Numbered from the stretch's first letter, positions 1 through 7,576 are shown. The stretch is DNA of 19,468 bases from JAHJUB01 sp041653615 [NCBI: Candidatus Ratteibacteria bacterium] (GCA_041653615.1 JBAZEZ010000025.1:1-19468); one strand, 5' to 3'. Made by a program: numbers and translations. Notes: generated from the letters alone by a model not told the origin.

Positions 1-41
1 CTTTTGTGCAAATCAATACCGATATGGTATCCTTGTTCCAT
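1..41 (-). CDS. IS110-family transposase, N-terminal fragment (runs off left edge)
   Basis: Reading leftward from the ATG at 39-41 the codons give MEQGYHIGIDLHK before the window ends. The GIDLHK motif is the usual start of IS110-type DEDD transposases, in which this Asp is the first catalytic acidic residue. A strong Shine-Dalgarno sequence (AAGGAGG) lies about 8 bases upstream, which supports the start. Only 13 residues are visible, so the family call rests on this motif. The leader between the gene and the palindromic repeat at 114-144 could be the IS left end. IS110 elements are known to carry a guide (bridge) RNA in a non-coding end, but I cannot confirm one here. Confidence 0.6.
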   Translation of the reverse strand, partial: MEQGYHIGIDLHK

Positions 42-113
42 AGGGCTGCCTCCTTGTATTTTGGGACTGATTGTAACATTAATCAGAACTCTGGAGGTAG
101 TCCTTTCATAATA

Positions 114-144
114 TCATTGCGAGCGTAGTGTGCGCGGCAATCCC
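114..144. repeat. Palindromic repeat, family A (CATTGCGAG / CGGCAATC), copy 1
   Basis: It begins TCATTGCGAG and ends GCGGCAATCCC. The two arms pair imperfectly (ATTGC with GCAAT). The same arms recur at 1016-1053, 1856-1890, 1904-1940 and 9781-9816. This copy lies between the IS110 leader and the stop codon of the nuclease-EVE gene. Confidence 0.8.
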
Positions 145-155
145 AATTATTCCAA

Positions 156-1004
156 TTAGGGATGTTCTTCCAGCTTCTTTTTTATTAACTCCCATTCACT
201 TTCAGTTACTTGAAAGTTAGTTCCTTGGGCTTGTTTAAGAATGCTAATATTTTTAAGTCCTTCGGTATTCTTAATTTCGTCACGTAAAATGGGTTTGTCT
301 ATAAGATTTTTGGTGATTTTTATTTTCACCCACTGTTCCGCTGTCGGGCCAAGTACAAGCATAGAGTCTGGATCAGAAACAATTTTTGCTGTAGCGTATA
401 TACCCGCCCTATCTCCCGATTTCCACATAAGTGCGATATCGCCATTTCGAATTTCTTTTTTATATTGCTTAATTGTGAACGTTTTTACATTTTCCCTTCT
501 TAAGTTATCAAGTAAATCGTATTTTTCGGGTTTAGATTGAAATATCCAAACATTTGAAGTTGATTTTAAAGGTTTGCTTAACCTTGGGAATCCCTTCTTT
601 AACTGTGTACCTTCTTTATCTTCATCAGAGAATCTATAATTGTTCTTTACGGCGATTTCTTTAATGAGGGATAAAGGTAACTCCTTACATTCGATGCCCG
701 CGTTTTCTAAAAATATTCTCCTTTCATGGGGAATGATATTTGCACATAGTATTAACTCTATGTTTTGATTTGAATTCTCTTGCTTAAGTAATCCATAATA
801 CTCAGTTATTTGTCCGGCGGCGTCTCTTGTCAAAACTCCTTGCTTAATTTCCAAAACGATTGTCCTGCCATATTTATCAGTAAAAATTATATCTGCACGC
901 CGGCCGGCTATATTAATTTGTTGACCTTTTAGTTTAAAACCATCTTTTGGAAAGAATTCGTCCGGGTAAAGTGACAGCAAATTTTCTATGTCTTTTTCAA
1001 CCAT
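156..1004 (-). CDS. NucS-like PD-(D/E)XK nuclease fused to EVE domain
   Basis: This is a 282-residue protein with two domains. Residues about 1-120 resemble the NucS/DUF91 nuclease fold: a conserved Asp38 (RRADI), the E52-I-K54 catalytic pair (LEIK), and a GQITEYYG segment with Gln66. Residues about 151-275 look like an EVE domain (PUA-like fold): NVWIFQSKPEKYD, GD at 188-189, MWKSGDRAGIYA, and QGTNFQVTESEW near the end. EVE domains are known to bind modified bases such as 5-methylcytosine derivatives, so a modification-dependent endonuclease is a reasonable inference. The start is supported by GGAG seven bases upstream. That GGAG sits at the edge of family A repeat copy 2. The gene stands alone between an IS and an SDR gene, which fits an accessory defence gene. 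Whether it cuts DNA or RNA is unknown. Confidence 0.8.
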   Translation of the reverse strand: MVEKDIENLLSLYPDEFFPKDGFKLKGQQINIAGRRADIIFTDKYGRTIVLEIKQGVLTRDAAGQITEYYGLLKQENSNQNIELILCANIIPHERRIFLENAGIECKELPLSLIKEIAVKNNYRFSDEDKEGTQLKKGFPRLSKPLKSTSNVWIFQSKPEKYDLLDNLRRENVKTFTIKQYKKEIRNGDIALMWKSGDRAGIYATAKIVSDPDSMLVLGPTAEQWVKIKITKNLIDKPILRDEIKNTEGLKNISILKQAQGTNFQVTESEWELIKKKLEEHP

Positions 1005-1015
1005 TTAAAAACTCC

Positions 1016-1053
1016 GGGATTGCCGCGTCACACAAAACGTTCCTCGCAATGAC
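1016..1053. repeat. Palindromic repeat, family A, copy 2
   Basis: It reads GGGATTGCCGCG... to ...CTCGCAATGAC, the inverse orientation to copy 1. It fills most of the 59-base gap between the nuclease-EVE start and the SDR stop. Its outer edge (CCCGGAG on the minus strand) provides the likely ribosome-binding site of the nuclease-EVE gene. Confidence 0.8.
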
Positions 1054-1063
1054 AACAAAATTT

Positions 1064-1852
1064 TCAGCGCATTTCTTGGCCACCGGTGACATTTATCGCT
1101 TGTCCGGTCATGTAGGAAGACTGTTCTCCGGCCAGGAAAACGACCGCGTTGGCGATGTCTTCGTAGGCGCAGGACCTTCCCAGCGGGACCTGGTCAATGT
1201 ATTTTTTGCGCACTTCCTCTTTACTGATTCCCCACTTTTTGGCGTATTGGTCGAAAAGGCTGTTTACCCAGAGAGGAGAGTCCAGCAGGTTTCCCGGGCA
1301 GACGGCGTTTACCCGGACTCCATATGGGGCCAGGTCCAGGGCGATGGACTGGGTCAGGCCGATGCCGCCGAATTTGCTGGCCGCGTAGGCGCAATTTTTA
1401 TAACTGCCTTTTTTGCCGCTCTTGGAGTTGATTTCGATAATGGCACCGGATTTTTGTTCTTTCATGATTCGGGCCGCGGCTCGGGCGCAGAGAAAATATC
1501 CGGTAAGGTTGACCTCAATGGTTTGTTGCCAGTCGGCCAGCGGAAAGTCGATTATTTCGTATGCTCTTACGATTCCGGCGTTTGCCACCATAATGTCCAG
1601 CCGGCCGTATTTTTTTCTCACTTCTTGCGCGGTGTCGTCAACCTCTTCTTCTTTGGTGACGTTTACGACGTAACCGGAGGCTTGGTTGGGGAATTCCGCG
1701 GCGATTTTTTCCGCAGTCGTAAGCACCGCGTCGTTGATATCCCAGAGCGCTACGGAAGCGCCTTCCTTTACCAGGCGTCGGGCCAGATGTTCGCCCAACC
1801 CCTGCGCCGCGCCGGTGACGATGGCTATCTTATTTTTTAATTCCATAGGCAT
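1064..1852 (-). CDS. srlD: Short-chain dehydrogenase, sorbitol-6-phosphate 2-dehydrogenase (SrlD)-like
   Basis: This is a 262-residue classical SDR. It has the nucleotide-binding motif TGAAQGLG at 13-20, NAG at 91-93, catalytic Ser143, and Tyr156-x3-Lys160. The stretches INSKSGKKGS, SKFGGIGLTQSIALDLA, YIDQVPL and GQAINVTGGQ match the SrlD (sorbitol-6-phosphate dehydrogenase) subfamily closely, including the SrlD-type C-terminus. SrlD oxidises sorbitol 6-phosphate to fructose 6-phosphate with NAD+. The substrate here is inferred from subfamily motifs. No sugar PTS or kinase gene is nearby, so a different polyol phosphate or sugar remains possible. Met1 and Met3 are both possible starts and neither has a clear Shine-Dalgarno. 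The gene is bracketed by family A repeats, which suggests an isolated cassette. Confidence 0.85.
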   Translation of the reverse strand: MPMELKNKIAIVTGAAQGLGEHLARRLVKEGASVALWDINDAVLTTAEKIAAEFPNQASGYVVNVTKEEEVDDTAQEVRKKYGRLDIMVANAGIVRAYEIIDFPLADWQQTIEVNLTGYFLCARAAARIMKEQKSGAIIEINSKSGKKGSYKNCAYAASKFGGIGLTQSIALDLAPYGVRVNAVCPGNLLDSPLWVNSLFDQYAKKWGISKEEVRKKYIDQVPLGRSCAYEDIANAVVFLAGEQSSYMTGQAINVTGGQEMR

Positions 1853-1855
1853 CGG

Positions 1856-1890
1856 TCATTGCGAGACGTGTTTTTCGTCGCGGCAATCCC
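1856..1890. repeat. Palindromic repeat, family A, copy 3
   Basis: It runs TCATTGCGAG... to ...CGCGGCAATCCC. It faces copy 4 (1904-1940) in inverted orientation, so the two copies together can fold as one long hairpin of about 85 bases filling the clpB-SDR gap. Confidence 0.8.
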
Positions 1891-1903
1891 ATTTTCAAGG
1901 TTT

Positions 1904-1940
1904 GAGATTGCCACGTCGCCTTCGGCTTCTCGCAATGACA
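1904..1940. repeat. Palindromic repeat, family A, copy 4
   Basis: It runs GAGATTGCCACG... to ...CTCGCAATGACA and directly abuts the clpB stop codon (1941-1943). It is the inverted partner of copy 3. Confidence 0.8.
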
Positions 1941-4091
1941 TCAAATGAATGTTATCTCTTTACCGTCGGAATCGACGATAATTTTCTCCCCGCGCTTAAT
2001 CGTCCCGGAGATTAATTGTTTGGCCAGGACGTTTTCCATTTCCCGCTGGATAAGCCGTTTAATGGGTCTGGCTCCGAAGACCGGGTCGAACCCTTTTTGG
2101 GCAAGGTAATTTTCGGCTTTTGGTTTGATTTCGACCGTAATCTCTCTGGCGGCCAGCCGTTCCTTTAGGTATCCCAACTGCAGTTCCACGATTCCCTTTA
2201 TTTCGTCGGGACCCAGCGGGTGAAAGAGAATGATTTCGTCGATCCGGTTGAGGAATTCCGGCCGGAAGGTGCGTTGTAGTTTCTCCATGACCAGACCGCG
2301 GGATTTTTCTTCCACGCCGCCCATCTCCTGGATATATTCGCCGCCGACGTTGCTGGTCATAATCAGGATGCTGTTTCTAAAATCAACCGAGCGGCCCTGT
2401 CCGTCGGTCAGTCTTCCGGCGTCCAAAACTTGTAGGAGGACGTTGAAGACATCCTGGTGCGCTTTTTCAATTTCGTCCAGGAGGATTACCGAATAAGGTC
2501 GGCGCCGGATTATTTCGGTTAACTGTCCGCCTTCTTCGTAACCGACGTAACCGGGCGGCGCTCCGATTAAACGGCTGACCGTGTGACGTTCCATGTATTC
2601 CGACATATCCAGGCGCACCAGCGCTTTTTCACTGTCAAAGAGGAACTGCGCCAGGCTGCGTGCCAGTTCTGTTTTACCCACCCCGGTCGGGCCCAAAAAG
2701 ATAAAAGAGCCCAGGGGTCGGTTCGGGTCCGAGAGCCCGGAGCGGCTGCGCCTGATGGCGTCGGAGACCGCGGAGACCGCTTCATTCTGGTCCACCATCC
2801 TTTGGTGGATTCGTTCTTCCATGTGGAGTAGTTTTTCCGTCTCCATTTCCATCATTCGGGAGAGAGGGATTCCGGTCCAGCGGGAGACGATTTCCGCGAT
2901 ATCTTCTTCGTCTACGCTTTCCTTCAGGAGTTGCGTGTCTTTCTGAACTACGGCCAGTTTAGAGCCGGATTCTTCCAATTTTTGCTGAAGTCCGGGCATC
3001 TTGCCGTATTGAAGTTCCGCGGCCTTCGCCAGGTTTCCTTCTTGTTTGGCGCGTTCTGCCTCGTTCCTTCTTTTTTCGATTTCCCCGCGGAGGCGCTGAA
3101 TTTCCTGAATTATGGTTTTTTCTTTTTGTTGCTGGGTGTTTAATTTCTGGCTTTCTTTTTCCAGTTCCTGCAATTCCAGTTCAACCTTTTTGAGCCGTTC
3201 TTTCACGGCTTTGTCTTCTTCCTTTTTTAAGGCTTCCCGCTCAATTTTTAACTGGTCTATTTTGCGGTCTATCTCATCCAGTTGGCTCGGTTTACTGTCA
3301 ATGGCCATGCGGAGCCGGCTGGCCGCTTCGTCAATCAAATCAATCGCTTTGTCCGGCAGGAATCGTTCGGTAATATAGCGGTTGGAAAGGTTAGCGGCGG
3401 TAACCAGCGCCGAATCTTTTATCGTCACGCCGTGGTGCATCTCATACTTTTCGCGCAGGCCGCGCAGGATGGAAACGGTATCTGACACGGAAGGTTCTTT
3501 GACCAGAACCGTTTGAAACCGCCGTTCCAGTGCCCGATCCTTCTCGATAAATTTCCGGTATTCGTTCAGGGTGGTGGCGCCGACCGCCCGTAATTCTCCC
3601 CGCGCCAGGGCCGGCTTAAGCATGTTTGACGCATCCATCGCTCCTTCCGCGGCTCCGGCGCCGACCAGGGTATGGAGTTCATCAATGAACAGGATAATTT
3701 TTCCCTGTTCTTTTTCGATTTCTTTCAGGAGCGATTTTAACCTTTCCTCAAATTGGCCGCGGTAAACGCTGCCGGCAACCAGGGCCCCGATATCCAGGGA
3801 TAGAACCCGGTGATTTTTTAATGTTTCCGGCACGTCACCGGAAGCTACCCGTTGCGCCAGTCCTTCTACGATGGCGGTTTTGCCCACGCCGGCTTCGCCG
3901 ATGAGTACCGGATTATTTTTGGTTCGCCGCGAGAGTACCTGGATGACCCGTCGAATTTCTTCGTCCCGACCGATAACCGGGTCCAATTTGTCCTGGCGGG
4001 CAAGCGCGGTCAGGTCCCGGGTGAAACGCTCCAGGGCCGGCCGCTTGTCCTGTTCCATTCCGGAAGCGCCGGAAGATTGTTGTCCGTCCAT
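1941..4091 (-). CDS. clpB: ClpB-type AAA+ disaggregase lacking the N-terminal domain
   Basis: This is a 716-residue Hsp100 protein with two AAA+ modules. NBD1 has Walker A GEAGVGKT (65-72), Walker B ILFIDE (133-138) and the arginine-finger region RALERRFQ. Residues about 265-395 are a charged coiled-coil M domain, which marks it as ClpB rather than ClpA or ClpC. NBD2 has the pore loop GYVGYEEGG, Walker A GPTGVGKT (467-474) and Walker B VILLDE. ClpB is usually about 860 residues. Here the roughly 145-residue substrate-binding N domain is absent and the protein starts in the linker before [10 protein letters not shown]. An in-frame stop lies nine codons upstream inside a palindromic repeat, so the N domain is not encoded there. 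No Shine-Dalgarno is seen before the ATG. N-domain-free ClpB forms are known (the E. coli short isoform, mycoplasmas) and remain active in disaggregation. NBD1 Walker A has Ala where Pro is usual. Confidence 0.93.
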   Translation of the reverse strand: MDGQQSSGASGMEQDKRPALERFTRDLTALARQDKLDPVIGRDEEIRRVIQVLSRRTKNNPVLIGEAGVGKTAIVEGLAQRVASGDVPETLKNHRVLSLDIGALVAGSVYRGQFEERLKSLLKEIEKEQGKIILFIDELHTLVGAGAAEGAMDASNMLKPALARGELRAVGATTLNEYRKFIEKDRALERRFQTVLVKEPSVSDTVSILRGLREKYEMHHGVTIKDSALVTAANLSNRYITERFLPDKAIDLIDEAASRLRMAIDSKPSQLDEIDRKIDQLKIEREALKKEEDKAVKERLKKVELELQELEKESQKLNTQQQKEKTIIQEIQRLRGEIEKRRNEAERAKQEGNLAKAAELQYGKMPGLQQKLEESGSKLAVVQKDTQLLKESVDEEDIAEIVSRWTGIPLSRMMEMETEKLLHMEERIHQRMVDQNEAVSAVSDAIRRSRSGLSDPNRPLGSFIFLGPTGVGKTELARSLAQFLFDSEKALVRLDMSEYMERHTVSRLIGAPPGYVGYEEGGQLTEIIRRRPYSVILLDEIEKAHQDVFNVLLQVLDAGRLTDGQGRSVDFRNSILIMTSNVGGEYIQEMGGVEEKSRGLVMEKLQRTFRPEFLNRIDEIILFHPLGPDEIKGIVELQLGYLKERLAAREITVEIKPKAENYLAQKGFDPVFGARPIKRLIQREMENVLAKQLISGTIKRGEKIIVDSDGKEITFI

Positions 4092-4098
4092 ATAAGTG

Positions 4099-4154
4099 CG
4101 GTAAATGGTGAAAGATTACCGATTAAACGCGCAGTTACCGTTCACCATTTACCG
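4099..4154. repeat. Inverted repeat (CGGTAAATGGTGAA / TTCACCATTTACCG), family D
   Basis: Fourteen-base perfect arms enclose a spacer that itself contains ATTACCG and TTACCG. It occupies almost the entire gap between the clpB start and the next gene, exactly where the clpB N-domain coding sequence would be expected. A diverged partial copy appears at 5532-5566. Confidence 0.8.
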
Positions 4155-4157
4155 TAG

Positions 4158-4490
4158 TTAAGCAAGTCCCCCTATTTTCCGTATCTCGCCTTTGCCCAGT
4201 GGTTTCAGAAGACGAATTTTCCGGTCCAGTTCTTCAGCCGGGGTGCCCGACTCAATTACTTCGCCGTAGCGCACCGTGGCCAACGGGATTATAAGCGGCT
4301 TATTTTCGATGCCGATGGGCCGTTCAATCGTGTCGCCGGATTCGTCGGGAACCTGCTGGTAGAGTCTGCCTTCTACCCGTATGATTGTTTCGCTCTCATC
4401 GGTTACCATTCCCCGGACCACAATCACGGAACCTTCACCGCTGGCGCCGGTTCTCCATAAGACCAAACGCACCCTCTGTCCAGTTAACAT
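4158..4490 (-). CDS. Uncharacterised 110-residue protein
   Basis: I do not recognise this protein. I place the start at the ATG at 4488-4490 (MLTGQRVRLV) because GGAGG lies five bases upstream. The longer reading, ten residues more, begins inside a repeat element and has no such signal. The predicted protein is about 110 residues with alternating hydrophobic strands (RVRLVLW, SVIVVRGMV, ETIIRVEGRLYQQV, PLIIPLATVRYGEVI) and a basic C-terminal tail. This suggests a small all-beta, Sm/SH3-like fold. It has no signal peptide, membrane segment or cysteine. It sits between pdxJ and clpB in the same direction and may be the last gene of the trpS-hisC-cdaA-pdxJ run. No function is assigned. Confidence 0.75.
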   Translation of the reverse strand: MLTGQRVRLVLWRTGASGEGSVIVVRGMVTDESETIIRVEGRLYQQVPDESGDTIERPIGIENKPLIIPLATVRYGEVIESGTPAEELDRKIRLLKPLGKGEIRKIGGLA

Positions 4491-4512
4491 AAATACCTCC
4501 ATTAAATCAATC

Positions 4513-4624
4513 GGACGCAAATTACCGCAGATAAAGATTAAAGATTGATTTAGAGAATCGCTAAGAATTACTCTAAAGAAATATCGTTAAGCACTATCCT
4601 GCTGTTTCTGCGTATATCTGCGTC
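4513..4624. repeat. MITE-like inverted repeat, family B (GGACGCAGATT ends), copy 1
   Basis: It is about 112 bases long with outer ends GGACGCAAATTACCGCAGAT and its complement ATATCTGCGTC. The AT-rich interior contains AGATTAAAGATT. Two close relatives lie at 6349-6458 and 18759-18873. It sits 22 bases upstream of the start of the 110-residue protein and 21 bases past the pdxJ stop. Confidence 0.85.
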
Positions 4625-4645
4625 AAAAATTTCTGTTTGATTGAG

Positions 4646-5374
4646 TTACCGTATTAATCTTATTATTTCCCGAACCGCTTCTTCCAGGCCGAGAAAGATT
4701 GCGCGACCGATGATGGCGTATCCGATATTAAGTTCCTCAATTTCCGGTATCCGGGTTATCGGCATAACGTTGCGGTAATCCAGGCCGTGCCCGGCGGCGA
4801 CCTTCAGCCCTAAACTTTTTGCCATTCTGGAACCGGCTATAAGTTTTTTCAATTCAAAGTCTCTTTCGTTTTTGGTTACGGCGTCCGCGTATCTTCCGGT
4901 ATGAAGTTCCACGATTTTCGCTCCGGTTTTGGCGGCAGCTGTAATTTGGTTTGCGTCCGCGTCGATGAAAAGACTTACCGGGATGTCAAACTTCCGGAAT
5001 TCCGAAACCACATTTTTTAGATAGTTTATCTGTTTTTTAACGGCCAGGCCGCCTTCGGTCGTCAGTTCCGCCCTTTTTTCCGGTACCAGTGTTACCCAGT
5101 CCGGTTTTTCCCGGCAAGCGATTTTGATAATTTGGGGATTGGCCGCCATTTCCAAGTTAAGCTTCGTTTTGACGGCGCGGCGCAGGAGGGAGAGGTCCTG
5201 GTCCTGAATGTGGCGCCGGTCTTCCCGAAGGTGACAGACGATGCTGTCCGCGCCGGCTGTTTCAGCCAGCAATGCGGCTGAAATCGGGTCCGGTTCCTTG
5301 CCGCGGCGCTGTTGTCTTAAAGTGGCGACGTGGTCAATGTTGATTCCTAATTTTATCTTATTTTTGTGCTTCAT
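4646..5374 (-). CDS. pdxJ: Pyridoxine 5'-phosphate synthase
   Basis: PdxJ condenses 1-deoxy-D-xylulose 5-phosphate with 3-amino-2-oxopropyl phosphate to form pyridoxine 5'-phosphate, the last ring-forming step of DXP-dependent vitamin B6 synthesis in the cytoplasm. The 242-residue length is typical. The family signature [14 protein letters not shown] is at residues 10-23, with [10 protein letters not shown] (His48) and NLEMA (Glu75) following. [13 protein letters not shown] and [13 protein letters not shown] form the later phosphate-binding strands, and a C-terminal segment reads [13 protein letters not shown]. The start overlaps the end of the small CdaR-like gene by 17 bases, so the two are probably translationally coupled. 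The PLP product is needed by HisC nearby, but the grouping looks like ordinary operon packing rather than a pathway cluster. Confidence 0.96.
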   Translation of the reverse strand: MKHKNKIKLGINIDHVATLRQQRRGKEPDPISAALLAETAGADSIVCHLREDRRHIQDQDLSLLRRAVKTKLNLEMAANPQIIKIACREKPDWVTLVPEKRAELTTEGGLAVKKQINYLKNVVSEFRKFDIPVSLFIDADANQITAAAKTGAKIVELHTGRYADAVTKNERDFELKKLIAGSRMAKSLGLKVAAGHGLDYRNVMPITRIPEIEELNIGYAIIGRAIFLGLEEAVREIIRLIR

Positions 5375-5519
5375 GGGTTGATTTATTTCTCATTTGCGGC
5401 AGATATATTTCTACGTGATAAACATAAAGCCAGGCTAATATGGCGACCACCACCGCTAGAATTTTCAGTTCCAGGTTATTTTTAACCAACCCCTTGAGGT
5501 TTTCTCTGGTTATCTTCAT
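5358..5519 (-). CDS. 53-residue CdaR/YbbR-like membrane stub
   Basis: The ATG at 5517-5519 opens a 53-codon frame ending at TAA 5358-5360. The protein starts [15 protein letters not shown], continues with [20 protein letters not shown] (one transmembrane helix), and has a short tail [15 protein letters not shown]. The NN-x2-LKILA-x-WLYV pattern is the N-terminal anchor of CdaR (YbbR) proteins, which sit beside and regulate CdaA. In the usual CdaR several extracytoplasmic YbbR domains follow, and here none do. The position directly after cdaA (37-base gap) supports the assignment. The gene overlaps pdxJ by 17 bases. It could be a reduced CdaR that keeps only the membrane contact with CdaA, or a truncated remnant. 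A weak AGAGAAAA lies upstream of the ATG. Confidence 0.75.
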   Translation of the reverse strand: MKITRENLKGLVKNNLELKILAVVVAILAWLYVYHVEIYLPQMRNKSTHEAQK

Positions 5520-5531
5520 TTTTTCTCTGTA

Positions 5532-5566
5532 TTTAATCGGTAATTTCGGCTGTTCCCTATTTACCG
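5532..5566. repeat. Diverged partial copy of inverted repeat family D
   Basis: On the minus strand this reads CGGTAAATAGGGAAC, then ATTACCGATTAAA, close to one arm and spacer of the element at 4099-4154. It includes the cdaA stop codon (TAG 5557-5559). The relationship is an eyeball match. Confidence 0.4.
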
Positions 5567-6330
5567 TTTTTTATGTCCGTCCCTAACGTTTCATTCAGTA
5601 TGCCGGTTATTTCTTCCACGGAAAGGTTGTAGGAAATGTTTCCGTTTCGGGCGCAGGAAACAAAGCCTTTTTCTTCGGAGACAATCAGGACCAGGCTGTC
5701 GGTCTGTTCGGAAAGGCCCAGGCCTGCCCGGTGACGGGTGCCTACCAACGGGTTGAAAGTCATTTTTTCCGAGAGAGGCAGTATGCATCCGGCGGCCAGA
5801 ATCTTATTTTGCGCGATAATGACCGCGCCGTCATGCAGCGGGCTGGTCGGGTTAAAGATGGCCAGCAGCAATTCTCGGCTGATCTCTCCGTTAATTATTT
5901 TACCGGACGGAACGTAATCAGCCAGCCCCACTTTTCCTTCCAGGGCAATCAGCGCTCCGTGGCGTTCTTTGGCCATCCGGAAGATCGCCCCGACAACTTC
6001 CGTTACCTTTTCTTTACTTAAACCGGCGGTTTTTTCGAACGGACTGCTTTCCCCGATTTTCACCAGGGCGTTTCGGAGTTCCGGATGGAAGATAACCAGG
6101 AGAGCCAGGGCGCCGAAGGCCAGAACTTTTTCCAGAATCCAGTTTAAGGTGCGCAGGTCCAGCATCCGCGAGAGAAAGGTTGCCAGAAAAATAATAATCA
6201 TACCTTTCAGCAGTTGGACGCTTTTGGTGCCCCGGATAATCAGGAAAAGATAGTAAAATAGGACGGAAAGGAACGCGATGTCCAGGAGGTCCAGCCAGTA
6301 GAATTCAAAACCAATTCCGGTATTTCCCAT
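5557..6330 (-). CDS. cdaA: Membrane diadenylate cyclase CdaA
   Basis: CdaA makes the second messenger c-di-AMP from two ATP at the inner face of the membrane. The 257-residue protein has three predicted N-terminal transmembrane helices (about 15-32, 40-57 and 67-82). A short linker leads to a DisA_N cyclase domain with the two diagnostic motifs, DGA at 167-169 (SPLHDGAVII) and RHRAG at 199-203. The length is typical (about 270). It is followed by a CdaR-like stub rather than a full CdaR, and then pdxJ. The usual third partner glmM is not present. In other bacteria c-di-AMP controls potassium and osmolyte balance. A family B repeat lies 18 bases upstream of the start, and only a weak ribosome-binding signal is seen. 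Confidence 0.95.
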   Translation of the reverse strand: MGNTGIGFEFYWLDLLDIAFLSVLFYYLFLIIRGTKSVQLLKGMIIIFLATFLSRMLDLRTLNWILEKVLAFGALALLVIFHPELRNALVKIGESSPFEKTAGLSKEKVTEVVGAIFRMAKERHGALIALEGKVGLADYVPSGKIINGEISRELLLAIFNPTSPLHDGAVIIAQNKILAAGCILPLSEKMTFNPLVGTRHRAGLGLSEQTDSLVLIVSEEKGFVSCARNGNISYNLSVEEITGILNETLGTDIKNGK

Positions 6331-6348
6331 AATTCTTACTAAATTTTT

Positions 6349-6458
6349 GGACGCAGATTACCGCCGATAATCGCAGATACAGATTAAAGATTATTTTATA
6401 GCAATACTTTAAATTATTTTTTAAGTATTATCCGATTTTTCTGCGTATATCTGCGTCC
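6349..6458. repeat. MITE-like inverted repeat, family B, copy 2
   Basis: It is about 110 bases, starting GGACGCAGATTACC and ending ATATCTGCGTCC. The ends are inverted and the interior AT-rich (ACAGATTAAAGATTA). It lies between hisC and cdaA, 18 bases from the cdaA start. Confidence 0.88.
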
Positions 6459-6478
6459 CAATAAAGTTTTTGCCGTAT

Positions 6479-7576
6479 TTATTTTAATATCTCTGCCAGT
6501 GATTTTAAAAATAACGTATTTTCTTCCGGTGTACCGATGGTGAGCCGGATGTATCGTTCCTTCATCTTGGGATTATCGATCGGCCGGACGATGACTCCTT
6601 TGTCTTCAAGCCGGCCGCATATCTTCGGCGCATCCTTTGCCAGGTCAATCAGGATGAAGTTTGCTTCGGTCGGAACGTAAGCGACTTTTAGGTTGGAAAG
6701 CCCTTGGTATAGGTATTTTTTGCCGGTCCGGTTATTTTCCAGGCTTCTGGCCACAAACTCTTTATCCTCCAGGGCCGCGGCCGCGGCCAGCTGGCCGGGA
6801 ACGGTGGTATTGAACGGCGGCCGGATTTTATTCATTTCCGCGATGATAGCGGCGGCGGCAATGCCGTATCCGATGCGCAGGCCGGCCAGGCCGTACAATT
6901 TGGAGAAAGTTTTAGTCACAATCAGGTGTTTTCCGGAGAAGAGCGAAATTCCGTTTACGAAGTCCGGGCTTTCCGCGTATTCGGCGTATGCTTCATCCAG
7001 GACGACGATCACTTGTTTCGGCAGTGCATCTAAAAGCCGGGTCAATTCATTTTTTTTGATGATGGTGCCGGTCGGATTGTTGGGACTGTTCAGAAAGAGA
7101 AATTTGGTCTTTTCGGTAATCGCTTTTAATATCCGGTCCGGGTTGTAACTGAAATCAGGGTTAAGGGGCACCTTCACCGGAACCCCGCAACACATCAGAA
7201 TCAGTATTTCGTAAATGGTAAAAGTCGGTTCCGGCAGGATTACTTCTTCTCCCGGGTTCAGAAAGGTCAACAGCGACAGGGATAAAACCTCGCTGCTGCC
7301 GTTGCCCAGGATGATTTCTTCGGGTTTTATGCCGTAAATGTTCGCCAGTTTTTCGCGCAAGGCCGGTCCGCTGCCTTCCGGGTAGCGGTTGAGCTGAGAA
7401 AGACCTTCCCGGACCGCTTTCAGCGCGAGCGGGGAAGACCCCAGCGGGTTTTCATTTGAGGCAAGTTTGAACGCCTGCTCTAAACCCTTTTCCTTCAGGA
7501 GAACCGCGATCGGTTTTCCGGGACGGTAAGGGCAGATTCCCCTAACCTGTTGTTTGACGAGGTTTTTAATATCCAT
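6479..7576 (-). CDS. hisC: Histidinol-phosphate aminotransferase
   Basis: HisC is a PLP-dependent class I/II aminotransferase that converts imidazole-acetol phosphate to L-histidinol phosphate. The 365-residue protein has the expected N-terminal pattern KLASNENPLGSSP (39-49), GNGSSEVL for the PLP phosphate, NSPNNPTG (Asn166), DEAYAEY (Asp194, Tyr197), and the Schiff-base lysine Lys226 in TFSKLYGLAGLRIGY with Arg234 following. Members of this subfamily can also act on aromatic amino acids, so a dual role is possible. Its start codon overlaps the end of trpS by 11 bases, which suggests coupled translation from the trpS promoter. No other his genes are in the window. Confidence 0.94.
   Translation of the reverse strand: MDIKNLVKQQVRGICPYRPGKPIAVLLKEKGLEQAFKLASNENPLGSSPLALKAVREGLSQLNRYPEGSGPALREKLANIYGIKPEEIILGNGSSEVLSLSLLTFLNPGEEVILPEPTFTIYEILILMCCGVPVKVPLNPDFSYNPDRILKAITEKTKFLFLNSPNNPTGTIIKKNELTRLLDALPKQVIVVLDEAYAEYAESPDFVNGISLFSGKHLIVTKTFSKLYGLAGLRIGYGIAAAAIIAEMNKIRPPFNTTVPGQLAAAAALEDKEFVARSLENNRTGKKYLYQGLSNLKVAYVPTEANFILIDLAKDAPKICGRLEDKGVIVRPIDNPKMKERYIRLTIGTPEENTLFLKSLAEILK

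Noticed and set aside
947-1840. Long plus-strand frame opposite the SDR gene
   Set aside because: It is a shadow of the srlD-like gene, has no family features, and runs through the family A repeat.
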